From Pseudoxanthomonas sp. GM95 (GTDB lineage: Bacteria > Pseudomonadota > Gammaproteobacteria > Xanthomonadales > Xanthomonadaceae), in contig NZ_FOAX01000003.1 in assembly GCF_900109775.1 (NCBI RefSeq), forward strand, positions 434,001 to 498,000: 64,000 nt of DNA. The letters are read 5' to 3'. A model generated the notes under the pieces. That model did not search any database. It was not told the origin of the DNA and worked only from the letters and a program-made list of their open reading frames with translations. Made by a program: the position numbers and the translations under genes. Within the stretch, counting starts at the first letter, position 1, and every line of letters begins with the position of its first letter. This document shows, in pieces, positions 17,163-28,186 of this stretch.

Positions 17163-18290
17163 TCAGCGTGTCGCCGCCGCCACCTTGCGTGCGCTGCGCA
17201 CCGAGACCTTGTGCACCTTGGCCAGCAGCTTGAGCGCGGCCTGTTCCCACTGGCGTTCGCCGCGCGCGCCTTCGGCAAGCTTCTGCAGGCGGCCGTCTTC
17301 CCAGGCCACGAACATGCACGGATCGATGTAGGCCTTGCGCGCCACCGTGGGCGTATTGCCCAGCGCCGCGGCGACCTCCTTGATCACCGCGTTCTTCGCT
17401 CGGTTCAACGCGGCCTTGCTCGCAGGCTCGGGCAGCGGCGTGGCGGCCAGCAGCTTGAACGCGGCCAGCGTGCCGCCCCAAGTGCGGAAATCCTTGGCGG
17501 TGAAGTCCTCGCCCAGCACTTCCTGCAGGTAGGCGTTGACCGCGCCGGAATCGACCGGCTGCAGCGCGCCCTCGTCATCGCGGTACTGGAACAGCGCCTG
17601 CCCCGGCAGGTGCTGCACGGCGCGGATCAGCTTGACCAGGCGCGCATCGTCGATGCCGATGTCGTGCTCCAGCCCGCCCTTGCCGCGGAACTTCAACCGC
17701 ACCCGGCCATCGCGGGCGAAGGCAACATGGCGATTGCGCAGCGTGGTCAGGCCGAACGACCGGTTGTCGCGCGCATAGGTCGCATTGCCGATCCGCACCA
17801 GCGTCTCGGCCATCACCGCCACCACGATCGCCAGCACCTTCTCGCGCGGGAAGCCGCGCAGCGCCAGGTCCTGGCGCAGTCGCCGCCGCAGCCGCGGCAG
17901 CGACGCGCCGAACTGCACGATGCGGTCGTACTTGCCTTCGCCACTGATCTGCGTCCAGTCGGCGTGGTAGCGGTATTGCTTACGCTTGCGCGCATCGCGC
18001 CCGGTGGCCTGCAGGTGGCCGCGCTGGTCCATGCAGATCCACACATCGGTGTAGGCCGGCGGGATGGCCAGCGCACGAATGCGGGCCAGCGCGCGCTTGT
18101 CCTTCAACGTGACGCCCGCTGGCGTGCGATAGCCGAAGCCGGTGCCGACCTTGCGCCGCGCATAGCCTGGATCGGCATCGGTCACGTAGACCAGGCCCGC
18201 CTGCGCGGCGATGCCGGCCGCCTCGGGCGGCACCACGGCCACGTCGGGAATCGAAGCGCGCTTGCGCGCGGAAGGTGCGGATCGGGCCAT
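17163..18290 (-). CDS. DNA topoisomerase IB (poxvirus/eukaryote-like)
   Basis: A 375-residue protein with the bacterial type IB topoisomerase pattern: GTGFGYRTPAGVTLKD, IPPAYTDVWICMDQRGHLQATG, GRDARKRKQYRYHADW, then the catalytic core (LKFRGKGGLEHD, KDFRTWGGTLAAF) and the probable nucleophile Tyr in NTPTVARKAYIDP near residue 320. It relaxes supercoils through a 3'-phosphotyrosine intermediate. The ATG at 18290 is preferred; a TTG at 18332 would add 14 residues. Such genes are scattered in bacteria and usually non-essential accessory topoisomerases. Confidence 0.92.
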   Translation of the reverse strand: MARSAPSARKRASIPDVAVVPPEAAGIAAQAGLVYVTDADPGYARRKVGTGFGYRTPAGVTLKDKRALARIRALAIPPAYTDVWICMDQRGHLQATGRDARKRKQYRYHADWTQISGEGKYDRIVQFGASLPRLRRRLRQDLALRGFPREKVLAIVVAVMAETLVRIGNATYARDNRSFGLTTLRNRHVAFARDGRVRLKFRGKGGLEHDIGIDDARLVKLIRAVQHLPGQALFQYRDDEGALQPVDSGAVNAYLQEVLGEDFTAKDFRTWGGTLAAFKLLAATPLPEPASKAALNRAKNAVIKEVAAALGNTPTVARKAYIDPCMFVAWEDGRLQKLAEGARGERQWEQAALKLLAKVHKVSVRSARKVAAATR

Positions 18291-18396
18291 GTGCGCACCA
18301 AGGTGTCGCGCGCGCCATGAAAACCCCGTCAAGCAGCCACGCAGCCAAGGCCTCGCTGGTTAACATGGGGCATCTTCTGCCCCCTGGAGCCCACGC

Positions 18397-18759
18397 ATGT
18401 CCCGCATCGTGCTGCCGCTGTCCCTGCTTGTCCTGTCCCTCGCCGCCTGCAGTGGCCCGACTCCGGACGAACAGCAACAGGCCGTCGCCCAATCCGAGCA
18501 GCGCGCCGAAGCCGCGGCCACCACCGCGCCCGATGCCGCCGCACCGGTCGACGCCAATGCCTGCGATGCCACCCAGGCGCAGTGGATTGTCGGCAAGACC
18601 CCGACCGAGGCCGACACTACCCAGGCCAAGACCGACGCAGGCGCCACCACCGTGCGCCTGCTCAAGCCCGACCAGGCCGTGACCATGGAATTCAACGCCG
18701 CGCGCCTGAATGTGGAGCTGGACGAGAAGGGCGTCGCCGCCTCGGTGCGCTGCGGCTGA
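18397..18759 (+). CDS. I78-family peptidase inhibitor-like lipoprotein
   Basis: A 120-residue lipoprotein (LAAC, Cys at residue 18). After an Ala/Thr-rich linker it has the I78 inhibitor pattern: CDATQAQWIVGKTPTEAD, ARLNVELDEKGVAASVRCG, with the two end cysteines placed as in the family. I78 proteins inhibit serine proteases; this one would act at the envelope. It stands alone and is followed by a terminator. Confidence 0.8.
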   Translation: MSRIVLPLSLLVLSLAACSGPTPDEQQQAVAQSEQRAEAAATTAPDAAAPVDANACDATQAQWIVGKTPTEADTTQAKTDAGATTVRLLKPDQAVTMEFNAARLNVELDEKGVAASVRCG

Positions 18760-18761
18760 AT

Positions 18762-18818
18762 CTGCCGAAAGACGCGCGCGCCTGCAGGTTTTTCGGCAGC
18801 GCGCGCGGCCGTTTTTTG
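18762..18818 (+). terminator. rho-independent terminator after the I78 inhibitor gene
   Basis: CTGCCGAAA (18762-18770) pairs with TTTCGGCAG (18791-18799), and an alternative GCGCGCGC stem overlaps it. Six T residues follow at 18812-18817. It lies 3 nt after the stop codon. Confidence 0.65.
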
Positions 18819-18977
18819 TTGCCCCTGAAACCGTCTGCGCACCATGTTGGCGCAGCCGTTGCGGCGGCGCACCAACTTGTGGTGTCATCGCAAGTCCGGT
18901 GACACCTCTTTCACATCTGCGCCGCCCAATGAAGGGCACGGGTGCCGCCTCACCTTCTCCGTTTTGAGGTAGCACCA

Positions 18978-21900
18978 ATGGCCCCCCGCAACCGCCACGG
19001 GCTGTACGACCCCAACGATGAACGCGATGCCTGTGGTTTCGGCATGGTCGCGCAGTTGGACGATCAGCCTTCGCGCCAGCTCGTTGATACCGCCATCTCT
19101 GCGCTGTCGCGCATGACCCACCGTGGTGGCGTCGCCGCCGACGGTCTGACTGGCGACGGCTGTGGCCTGCTGATCCGCAAACCGGAACTCTTCCTGCGGG
19201 CGCTGGCGCGTGAGGCCAACATCACCGTGGGCGCGCTGTTCGCCTCGGGCCTGGTGTTCCTGCCGCGCGATGCGGACCTGGCCCAGCAGTGCCGCACCCA
19301 GCTGGAAAGCGAACTGGCCACCGTCGGCGTGCGCGTGCGCGGCTGGCGCGTGCCGCCGACCGACGACGTGGTGTGCGGCGAGCTGGCCAAGAGCACGCTG
19401 CCGCGGATCGAGCAGATCTTCGTCGAGGCCGGCGAAGGCCAGGACGTGGACGCCTTCACCCTGGCGCTGTTCCTGGCCCGCCGCCGCAGCGAGCAGGCCG
19501 TGCGCGATGCCACCGCCGACTATTACGTGGTCACCCTGTCGCCGCACTCCATCGGCTACAAGGGCATGGTGCTGCCGGACAAGCTGGCGATCTTCTACCA
19601 GGATCTGCAGCGCAGTGACCTGACCTCCAGCGCGATCGTGTTCCACCAGCGCTTCTCGACCAATACGCTGCCGCGCTGGCCGCTGGCGCATCCGTTCCGC
19701 ATGCTCGCCCACAACGGCGAGATCAACACCATCGAAGGCAACCGCTCCTGGGCGCAGGCGCGCAGCAAGGTGTGGAAGACGCCGAAGTTCGACATCGGGC
19801 AATTCAACCCGGTGATCTCCATGCACGGCTCGGACTCGCAGAGCCTGGACAACATGCTGGAGCTGCTGATCGCCGGTGGCATGGACCTGCTGCAGGCGCT
19901 GCGCATCCTGGTGCCGCCGGCGACCCAGTCGCTGGAGTTCAAGGACTCGGACCTGGCCGCGTTCTACGAGTTCTACGGCCTGAACACCGAGCCGTGGGAC
20001 GGCCCGGCCGGCATCGTCGCCTGCGACGGCCGCTATGCCGCGTGCATGCTCGATCGCAACGGCCTGCGTCCGGCGCGCTGGATGCTCAGCTCCGATCGCC
20101 ACTTCCTGGTCGCCTCCGAAGCCGGCGTGTGGGAACTGCCGGCCGAGCGCATCGTGCGCAAGGGCAAGCTGGGCCCGGGCGAGATGATGGCCATCGACCT
20201 CAAGCGCGGCGATCTGCTGGATTCGGACGCGATCGACCGCGTCAATCGCGCGCGCGCGCCATACAAGCAGTGGCTGCAGCAGGGCGTGACCTACCTGCAG
20301 ACCGAGCTGATCGATCCGTCGCTGGTCGAGGAACCCTTCGACGAGAAGACCCTGCGCAGCTATCACAAGCTGTTCCAGCTCAGCACCGAGGAAGTGGAGC
20401 AGGTGCTGCGCCCGCTGGCCGAGATGGAGCAGGAAGCCACCGGCTCGATGGGCGACGACACGCCGATGGCGGTGCTGAGCCAGCACACCCGGCCGCTGTA
20501 CGACTACTTCCGCCAGGCGTTCGCGCAGGTCACCAACCCGCCGATCGATCCGCTGCGCGAAGACTGCGTCATGTCGCTGTCCACCCAGCTCGGCCGGGAG
20601 ACCAACATCTTCCACGCCGGCCCGGAGACGGTGAACCACGTCATCCTCAACTCGCCGGTGCTGAGCCAGCGCAAGCTGCGTCAGCTGTTGAAGATGGACC
20701 AGTACGCGTCCAAGAACCGCCTGATCGACCTGTCCTACAGCGTCGAGGAAGGCCTGAAGGCTGGCATCGAGCGCATCTGCGCCACCGCCGAGGCGGCCGC
20801 GCGCGACGGCATGATCATGCTGCTGCTGTCCGACCGCTATCCGACCCCGGACCGGCCGATGGTGCATGCGCTGCTGGCCACCGGCGCGGTGCATCACCAC
20901 CTCTCGCGCGTGGGCCTGCGCTGCGACGTCAACCTGATCATCGAGACCGGCACCGCGCGCGATCCGCACCACATGGCCTGCCTGCTGGGTTACGGCGCCA
21001 CCGCGGTGTATCCGTACCTGGCCTACCAGACTCTGTTCGACCTGGGCCGTCGCGGCATCCTGCAGCTGAAGAAGGGCGGCGAGCAGGCCCAGATCGGCCG
21101 CAAGTACCGCAAGGGCATCTACAAGGGCCTGTCCAAGATCATCTCCAAGATGGGCATCGCCACCATCGCCAGCTACCGCGCCGCGCAGCTGTTCGAGATC
21201 GTGGGCCTGGACGACGACGTGGTGGAACTGTGCTTCACCGAGACGCCTTCGCGCATCGGTGGCGCCGGCCTGGCGCGCTTGGATACCGAGGCCCGCCAGC
21301 TCACCGCGCGCGCCTGGAACGACCTGCTCAAGCCCGAAGTCGGCGGCCTGATCAAGTACGTCCACGGCGGCGAGTACCACATGTACAACCCGGACGTGGT
21401 GCTGACCCTGCAGCGCGCCACCCGCAGCGGCCAGCAGGCCGACTGGCAGGCCTACGCCGATGCGGTCAACCACCGCCCGCCGTCGGCGCTGCGCGACATG
21501 CTGGTGCTGAAGAAGGCCGACACGCCCACGCCGCTGGACCAGGTGGCCGAGGCTGGCGACATCCTGCGTCGCTTCGATACCGCGGCGATCTCGCTCGGCG
21601 CGCTCTCGCCCGAGGCGCACGAGGCGCTGGCCATCGCCATGAATCGCCTCGGCGGTCGCAGCAACTCCGGCGAAGGTGGCGAGGACCCGGTCCGCTACGG
21701 CACCGAGAAGCGCTCCAAGATCAAGCAGGTCGCCTCGGGCCGCTTCGGCGTCACGCCCGAGTACCTGGTCAACGCCGAAGTGCTGCAGATCAAGGTCGCC
21801 CAGGGCGCCAAGCCCGGCGAAGGCGGCCAGCTGCCCGGCCACAAGGTCAACGAGACCATCGCCCGCCTGCGCTATGCCAAGCCCGGCATCGGCCTGATCT

Positions 21901-23435
21901 CGCCGCCGCCGCACCACGACATCTATTCGATCGAAGACCTGGCCCAGCTGATCTACGACCTCAAGCAGGTCAATCCGACCGCGCTGGTGTCGGTGAAGCT
22001 GGTCAGCCATGCCGGCGTCGGCACGATCGCCGCGGGCGTGGTCAAGGCCGGTGCGGACCTGATCACCGTGTCCGGCCATGACGGCGGCACCGGCGCCAGC
22101 CCGCTCAGCTCGATCCGCTACGCGGGCGGGCCGTGGGAACTGGGCGTGGCCGAATCGCACCACGCGCTGGTGGTCAACCAGCTGCGCGACCGCGTGGTGC
22201 TGCAGACCGACGGCGGCCTGAAGACCGGCCTGGACGTGGTCAAGGCCGCGCTGCTGGGCGCCGACAGCTTCGGCTTCGGCACCGGCCCGATGATCGTGCT
22301 GGGCTGCAAGTACCTGCGCATCTGCCACCTCAACAACTGCGCCACCGGCGTGGCCACGCAGGACGAGCGCCTGCGCGCGGACTACTTCACCGGCCTGCCC
22401 GAGCGCGTGGAGAACTACTTCCGCCTGCTCACCGAGGAAGTGCGTCAGTGGCTGTCCTACCTGGGCGCCAGGTCGCTGGATGAAATCATCGGCCGCACCG
22501 ACCTGCTGGAGCAGCTCAACGTCTCGCCGCGCGAAGGCGTCAACGTCGACCTGTCGCGCCTGCTGGCCGGCGCGCAGTTCGACAGCAGCACCTGCGCCGC
22601 GCAGCGCCTGTACGAATCGCCCGACAGCCTGGCCACCCAGCTCGACGGCCTGCTGGCCGAACCGATCCGGACCAAGGCCGGTGGCGACCACCGTTTCCTG
22701 ATCCACAACACCGACCGCTCGATCGGCACGCGCCTGTCCGGCGCCATCGCCCGCGCGCACGGCAACACCGGCATGGCCGACACGCCGCTGCAGCTGCGCT
22801 TCCGCGGCAGCGCCGGGCAGAGCTTCGGCGCGTTCAACGCCGGCGGCCTGCACATGGAGCTGGAAGGCGAAGCCAACGACTACGTCGGCAAGGGCATGGC
22901 CGGCGGCCGCCTGGTGGTGCGTCCGCCGCGCGGCGCGCGCTTCGAGGCCCGCAATACCGCGATTCTGGGCAACACCTGCCTGTACGGCGCCACCGGCGGC
23001 GAGCTGTATGCCGCGGGCCGGGCGGGCGAGCGCTTCGGCGTGCGCAACTCCGGCGCGCTGGCGGTGATCGAAGGCGCCGGCGACCATTGCTGCGAATACA
23101 TGACCGACGGCGTGGTGATGGTCCTGGGCCGCACCGGCCTGAACTTCGGCGCCGGCTTCACCGGTGGCCTAGCCTACGTGCTGGACATGGACCGCGACTT
23201 CGTGGACCGCTACAACCACGAGCTGATCGACATCCATCGCATCAGCCCGGAAGGCTTCGAGAACTACCGCCAGCACATCCACACGCTGATCCAGCGCCAC
23301 CGGGAACTCACCGGCAGCATCTGGGCCCAGCAGATCCTGGATGAGTTCCGCGACTACATCGGCAAGTTCTGGCTGGTGAAGCCCAAGGCGGCCAGCATCG
23401 AATCGCTGACCGACGCCCTGCGCAGGGCCGCGTGA
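18978..23435 (+). CDS. gltB: glutamate synthase large (alpha) subunit
   Basis: A 1485-residue protein, the normal GltB length. The Ntn-type glutaminase domain begins after a short propeptide, with catalytic Cys19 in DERDACGFGM. The central and FMN domains follow, with SGEGGEDP and the [3Fe-4S] cysteines in CKYLRICHLNNCATG. The C-terminal beta-helix is glycine-rich (GKGMAGGRLVVRPP). It converts glutamine and 2-oxoglutarate to two glutamates with electrons from GltD. The start at 18978 has GAGGT about 9 nt upstream and gives the right distance to Cys19. gltD lies 140 nt downstream. Confidence 0.98.
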   Translation: MAPRNRHGLYDPNDERDACGFGMVAQLDDQPSRQLVDTAISALSRMTHRGGVAADGLTGDGCGLLIRKPELFLRALAREANITVGALFASGLVFLPRDADLAQQCRTQLESELATVGVRVRGWRVPPTDDVVCGELAKSTLPRIEQIFVEAGEGQDVDAFTLALFLARRRSEQAVRDATADYYVVTLSPHSIGYKGMVLPDKLAIFYQDLQRSDLTSSAIVFHQRFSTNTLPRWPLAHPFRMLAHNGEINTIEGNRSWAQARSKVWKTPKFDIGQFNPVISMHGSDSQSLDNMLELLIAGGMDLLQALRILVPPATQSLEFKDSDLAAFYEFYGLNTEPWDGPAGIVACDGRYAACMLDRNGLRPARWMLSSDRHFLVASEAGVWELPAERIVRKGKLGPGEMMAIDLKRGDLLDSDAIDRVNRARAPYKQWLQQGVTYLQTELIDPSLVEEPFDEKTLRSYHKLFQLSTEEVEQVLRPLAEMEQEATGSMGDDTPMAVLSQHTRPLYDYFRQAFAQVTNPPIDPLREDCVMSLSTQLGRETNIFHAGPETVNHVILNSPVLSQRKLRQLLKMDQYASKNRLIDLSYSVEEGLKAGIERICATAEAAARDGMIMLLLSDRYPTPDRPMVHALLATGAVHHHLSRVGLRCDVNLIIETGTARDPHHMACLLGYGATAVYPYLAYQTLFDLGRRGILQLKKGGEQAQIGRKYRKGIYKGLSKIISKMGIATIASYRAAQLFEIVGLDDDVVELCFTETPSRIGGAGLARLDTEARQLTARAWNDLLKPEVGGLIKYVHGGEYHMYNPDVVLTLQRATRSGQQADWQAYADAVNHRPPSALRDMLVLKKADTPTPLDQVAEAGDILRRFDTAAISLGALSPEAHEALAIAMNRLGGRSNSGEGGEDPVRYGTEKRSKIKQVASGRFGVTPEYLVNAEVLQIKVAQGAKPGEGGQLPGHKVNETIARLRYAKPGIGLISPPPHHDIYSIEDLAQLIYDLKQVNPTALVSVKLVSHAGVGTIAAGVVKAGADLITVSGHDGGTGASPLSSIRYAGGPWELGVAESHHALVVNQLRDRVVLQTDGGLKTGLDVVKAALLGADSFGFGTGPMIVLGCKYLRICHLNNCATGVATQDERLRADYFTGLPERVENYFRLLTEEVRQWLSYLGARSLDEIIGRTDLLEQLNVSPREGVNVDLSRLLAGAQFDSSTCAAQRLYESPDSLATQLDGLLAEPIRTKAGGDHRFLIHNTDRSIGTRLSGAIARAHGNTGMADTPLQLRFRGSAGQSFGAFNAGGLHMELEGEANDYVGKGMAGGRLVVRPPRGARFEARNTAILGNTCLYGATGGELYAAGRAGERFGVRNSGALAVIEGAGDHCCEYMTDGVVMVLGRTGLNFGAGFTGGLAYVLDMDRDFVDRYNHELIDIHRISPEGFENYRQHIHTLIQRHRELTGSIWAQQILDEFRDYIGKFWLVKPKAASIESLTDALRRAA

Positions 23436-23487
23436 TGACCCCTCGCCCTGCCGCACAGCGCCTGCCTGGCAAGGACGCGCGAAAACC

Positions 23488-23511
23488 GGCGCGCGCGTAA
23501 CCCGCGCGCCG
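23488..23511. other. hairpin in the gltB-gltD spacer
   Basis: GGCGCGCGCG and CCGCGCGCC can form a very GC-rich stem around the tetraloop TAAC, with no following T-run. It sits in the 140-nt gltB-gltD spacer and may stabilise the gltB message or tune gltD expression; it does not look like a terminator. Confidence 0.4.
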
Positions 23512-23563
23512 ACCTTCCACGCACGCCGTATCGCCTGGTCACCACGCCGGGCGCATGAACTAG

Positions 23564-25027
<1,464 letters not shown>

Positions 25028-25067
25028 ACTCGCCCGGGCCGACAGCGGTCCTGTACGCAACGCCTCG

Positions 25068-25099
25068 ACAGGCCCCGTTTTTGACGGGGCCTGTTCGTT
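25068..25099 (+). terminator. rho-independent terminator of gltBD
   Basis: ACAGGCCCCGT (25068-25078) and ACGGGGCCTGT (25084-25094) form an 11-bp perfect stem with loop TTTTG, followed by TCGTTT. It lies 40 nt after the gltD stop and separates gltBD from the acyltransferase gene. Confidence 0.75.
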
Positions 25100-25253
25100 T
25101 GCGCTGCTAGAGCTGGATTCACCGGCTCATCCCCCACGCAGCACGTCGCGTCTGGACCGGCATCGCGCTGTCTTGTCCTGGCTCCGTGGTCGTTGCCCGG
25201 TGCTGCGCGTGTCGGTGGTTCGCAACGTGCTGCCCGCCACGGAACCCACGCGC

Positions 25254-26303
25254 ATGCCCGCACGCCCCGCAACGCCTGCCCGGCGCCACCAATGGATCGA
25301 TGTCCTGCGCGGCACCAGCGTGCTGATGGTGATCGTGCTGCATGCGTACCAGTACGCGTTCTCCGGCTACGTGCCCGATGGCGTGGAGATGCGCCACAGC
25401 GCGCTGACCGATGCGGTGCGCGCGGTCAACGTGGCCTGCGCGCCGTTCCGGATGCAGCTGATGTTCCTGCTGTCGGGCCTGTTCGTGGCGCGCAGCCTGG
25501 ACAAGGGCAGCGCGCCGTACCTGCTGGGCAAGCTACGGCACGTGCTGTATCCGTTCCTGTTGTGGTCGCTGGTGATCTTTCTGATCCGCGACGGCGGCGC
25601 GGCGCTGCTCAAGCGCGAGCCGGTCCAGTGGGCGCAGCTGGGGATGATCGTCACCGGCACCAGCACGCTGACCTGGTTCCTCTACGACCTCTTTATCTTC
25701 TACCTCGTCACGCCCTACCTGCGCCGCTTCAATCCGCTGCTGGTGGTGCTGGGTGCTGGCCTGCTGGCGCTGCTGGTGCCGCCGTCGCTGTACGTGCAGC
25801 CGGCGCTGTTCTACTACTTCATCTACTTCTTCGTCGGCGATTACGTGACCCGGGCGAAGATCGATCTGTCCGCATGGCCCGGCCTGGGCTGGCTTCTGTT
25901 GTCGGCCGTGTCGCTGGTGGCGCTGATGCTGGTCGCCCATCTCGGCGGCCTGCCCAAGCAGTGGCCGGGCTACCTGCCGCTGGTGCTGGGTGCGCTGCCG
26001 CTGCTGGTGCAGGCCGCTGCGTTCGCAAGCCGGTTCGCGTGGTCGGCGCCGCTGACCTTTGTCGGCCGCAACTCCATCGTCTTCTACCTGCTGCACTACC
26101 CGCCGTACATCGTGCTGGCCTATCCGCTGCACAAGCTCAGCCATGACGGCACGCTGCTGCTGGGCGCATTGCTGGCCGCCGGCCTCGGCGTGCCGCTGCT
26201 GGTGTGCCTGCTACGCGACCGGTTTGGCGTGGGCGCGGTGAATCTGCTGTTCTCCATGCCCGACCGCGACGCGCGCCAGCGCCTGCTGACCCAGCGCGCG
26301 TAA
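25254..26303 (+). CDS. acyltransferase family 3 membrane protein (first copy)
   Basis: A 349-residue polytopic protein with about ten hydrophobic segments. The N-terminal WIDVLRGTSVLMVIVLHAY carries the Arg and His typical of acyltransferase family 3 (OafA/WecH type), which transfers acetyl or similar groups to surface polysaccharides or other envelope molecules. The ATG at 25254 begins the conserved part. The gene resembles the next acyltransferase (27049), for example WIDxLRGxSVLxVI and VGRNSIVFYLLHYP/AGRNSIVFYLVHFT. It is bracketed by the gltD 3' end and a second copy of that end. Substrate unknown. Confidence 0.85.
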   Translation: MPARPATPARRHQWIDVLRGTSVLMVIVLHAYQYAFSGYVPDGVEMRHSALTDAVRAVNVACAPFRMQLMFLLSGLFVARSLDKGSAPYLLGKLRHVLYPFLLWSLVIFLIRDGGAALLKREPVQWAQLGMIVTGTSTLTWFLYDLFIFYLVTPYLRRFNPLLVVLGAGLLALLVPPSLYVQPALFYYFIYFFVGDYVTRAKIDLSAWPGLGWLLLSAVSLVALMLVAHLGGLPKQWPGYLPLVLGALPLLVQAAAFASRFAWSAPLTFVGRNSIVFYLLHYPPYIVLAYPLHKLSHDGTLLLGALLAAGLGVPLLVCLLRDRFGVGAVNLLFSMPDRDARQRLLTQRA

Positions 26304-26348
26304 GGCCACGGCGCCGCGGCCAGCATCGTGGGGGCGCTGCTGGGCTGA
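26302..26348 (+). pseudogene. diverged duplicate of the gltD 3' end
   Basis: These 47 nt match the last 47 nt of gltD (24981-25027) at 43 positions, including the stop codon. In the gltD frame they read AASIVGALLG then stop, against [10 protein letters not shown] in gltD. They begin inside the stop codon of the first acyltransferase. The two copies form a direct repeat around a 1.27-kb segment, like the footprint of an insertion at the 3' end of a gene or of a recombination event. Confidence 0.8.
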
Positions 26349-27048
26349 GCAAAGCCCCGGCGGCATCGGATGCAAGTCGCTCCGGTGTCGTCGAAACCTG
26401 TCATGGGCACCGTTTCTGGGCGATGCGGCACGGCCCCATCACCTACATGCAGCCTGTCCTGGTGATGGTCCTGGGTCGATGAGCTGCGATGACCTGAGTC
26501 AACATGCGCTGCCTGACGGCTTCGCTGGCCAGGCGTTTGTGCGACCGGGAGCAGCCGGCTGTGCTGCAGGTAGGCCGCACGAACCGGGCTCACACGCCGC
26601 GTCTCCGCCAGACAGCGATGCACAGAACAGGCCGTGATCGCCCACGGGGATGGCGGGAGTGATTGCGCGCACCAAGGCCGGCCTGGCCATCGCCTTGATG
26701 CGGGTCCTCTCGGCGCATTCGGCCATGGGGAAAACACCTTGCTAGAGGCATTCCGCATAGCCATGCCCCGACACGACGGTGCCGGCCACAGCAGCCCGAG
26801 GCGCAACCCACAGCTTGCGATCGTTTGCCGACAGCAGACCGACGCCAACCTGTGGATTCGCGCGTCGGAGTGGTCTGATCTACCCCTCTCGCAGGATAAG
26901 GGCGTGAGTCCAAGCACTGTAATCGTTGACACACATCACTTTTTTTGAGAGAAACGACGCCCGCGGGCATAACCGACGTGCGTTGAAAACCGTGTGCAAT
27001 ATGAGGCTGCTGGACGCCCCCAACGCTGACACAGACAGGAGTCGCCCA
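26349..27048. other. 700-nt gap with gene debris, no intact gene
   Basis: After the gltD-tail copy, no frame has family similarity or a good start site. One short piece (26444-26478) resembles gltB 23097-23131, with TACATG and TGGTGATGGTCCTGGGYCG at the same 16-nt spacing. A TTGACA at 26926-26931 in an A+T-rich patch could be part of the promoter of the second acyltransferase, though no clear -10 box follows. The region looks like a recombination scar. Confidence 0.5.
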
Positions 27049-28116
27049 ATGCAGCACGTACCGCCCACCCCGGATGGCCGGCAGACCTGGATCGACTTGC
27101 TGCGCGGCGCCAGTGTGCTGCTGGTCATTCTCTTCCATTCGCTCGATTTCGCCCTCGCCTCCGCTGGACGAGGCTCGCCCTCGGTCCAGGGCAGCACGCT
27201 CCTGCAGGCAGTCGACCTGTTCAATGGGACCATGGGCCCGATCCGAATGGAACTGATGTTCCTGCTGTCGGGCGTCTTCGTGGGCCACGGGCTCAGGAAG
27301 GGCAAGACCAAGTACATCACCGGCAAGATCCACAACGTGCTGTATCCGTTCGTGGTGTGGGCGCTGATTAATTTCGCCCTACACACGTCCGGCTCGGTAC
27401 TGATCAAGGGTGAGCCGATTGCCTGGCGCAACCTGGTCGACCTGCTGCTGGGGGACGGCCCGCCGACCTGGTTCCTGTTCGACCTGTTCGCCTGCTTCCT
27501 GATCGTGCCATTCATCCGGCAGTTCCCGCCGCTGCTTGTGCTACCCCTGCTTGCCTGCGGCTCCCTTTCGCTTAGCGGCGCCGAGCTTGGACGCGGCGCG
27601 GACTTCCTCTATTACCTAGCCTACTTCTACAGCGGTGACTTCATCGCCTGCTCGCGGTGGAATCCGGGCACGCGCTGGGGACACTGGGGTCTGTTGGCAT
27701 CGGGCTCGTGCATCGTGGGCATCGTCATGCTGGCCAACCGGACCCACTTCGAGCACACCTGGATCGGCTACCTGCCGCTGGTGCTCGGCAGCCTGCCCCT
27801 GATCGTGAGGGTCTCGATGCTGGCCGTCCGCACGCCGCTAGCCGCGCCGCTGATCTATGCGGGCCGCAACTCCATCGTGTTCTATCTGGTGCATTTCACC
27901 CTCTTCATCGCGCTGGTGCATGTCCTAGAGAAGCTCACCAGCGACGGCCCGCTGATCTTCGCGGCTCTGCTGGCCAGTGGCATCGCGCTGCCGGCGCTGA
28001 TGAGCATGGCAAGGCAGCGACCGTCGTTTGCATTCATCGACCTGCTGTTCTCGATGCGCACGTGGGCGCCAGCGCGCAACGGCCATGCGTTGCCCAGCAG
28101 CGCCACCAGCACCTGA
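27049..28116 (+). CDS. acyltransferase family 3 membrane protein (second copy)
   Basis: A 355-residue polytopic protein related to the gene at 25254. It has the Arg/His N-terminal motif (WIDLLRGASVLLVILFHSLD) and the later YAGRNSIVFYLVHFTLFIAL. AGGAG lies 7 nt before the ATG at 27049. The two proteins are alike along their whole length, so they arose by duplication or came in together. A role in acylating an envelope glycan is likely; the acceptor is unknown. Confidence 0.85.
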   Translation: MQHVPPTPDGRQTWIDLLRGASVLLVILFHSLDFALASAGRGSPSVQGSTLLQAVDLFNGTMGPIRMELMFLLSGVFVGHGLRKGKTKYITGKIHNVLYPFVVWALINFALHTSGSVLIKGEPIAWRNLVDLLLGDGPPTWFLFDLFACFLIVPFIRQFPPLLVLPLLACGSLSLSGAELGRGADFLYYLAYFYSGDFIACSRWNPGTRWGHWGLLASGSCIVGIVMLANRTHFEHTWIGYLPLVLGSLPLIVRVSMLAVRTPLAAPLIYAGRNSIVFYLVHFTLFIALVHVLEKLTSDGPLIFAALLASGIALPALMSMARQRPSFAFIDLLFSMRTWAPARNGHALPSSATST

Positions 28117-28186
28117 CCGGGCCCACCCGCTGGGCCTGGTAAATCCTGGCGGATAAGCTGTGCGTCTCCCCGTTCCACGTCCTCGC

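Noticed and set aside
18885-23087. A 1400-codon open frame antisense to gltB
   Set aside because: High-GC codon bias keeps antisense frames open. Its translation is rich in Ala, Gln, Gly and Arg with no domain, while gltB on the plus strand is unambiguous.
26649-26744. Possible recombinase remnant (VIARTKAGLAIA) on the plus strand
   Set aside because: About 30 residues with slight likeness to a resolvase segment. Too short and without flanking similarity to call.
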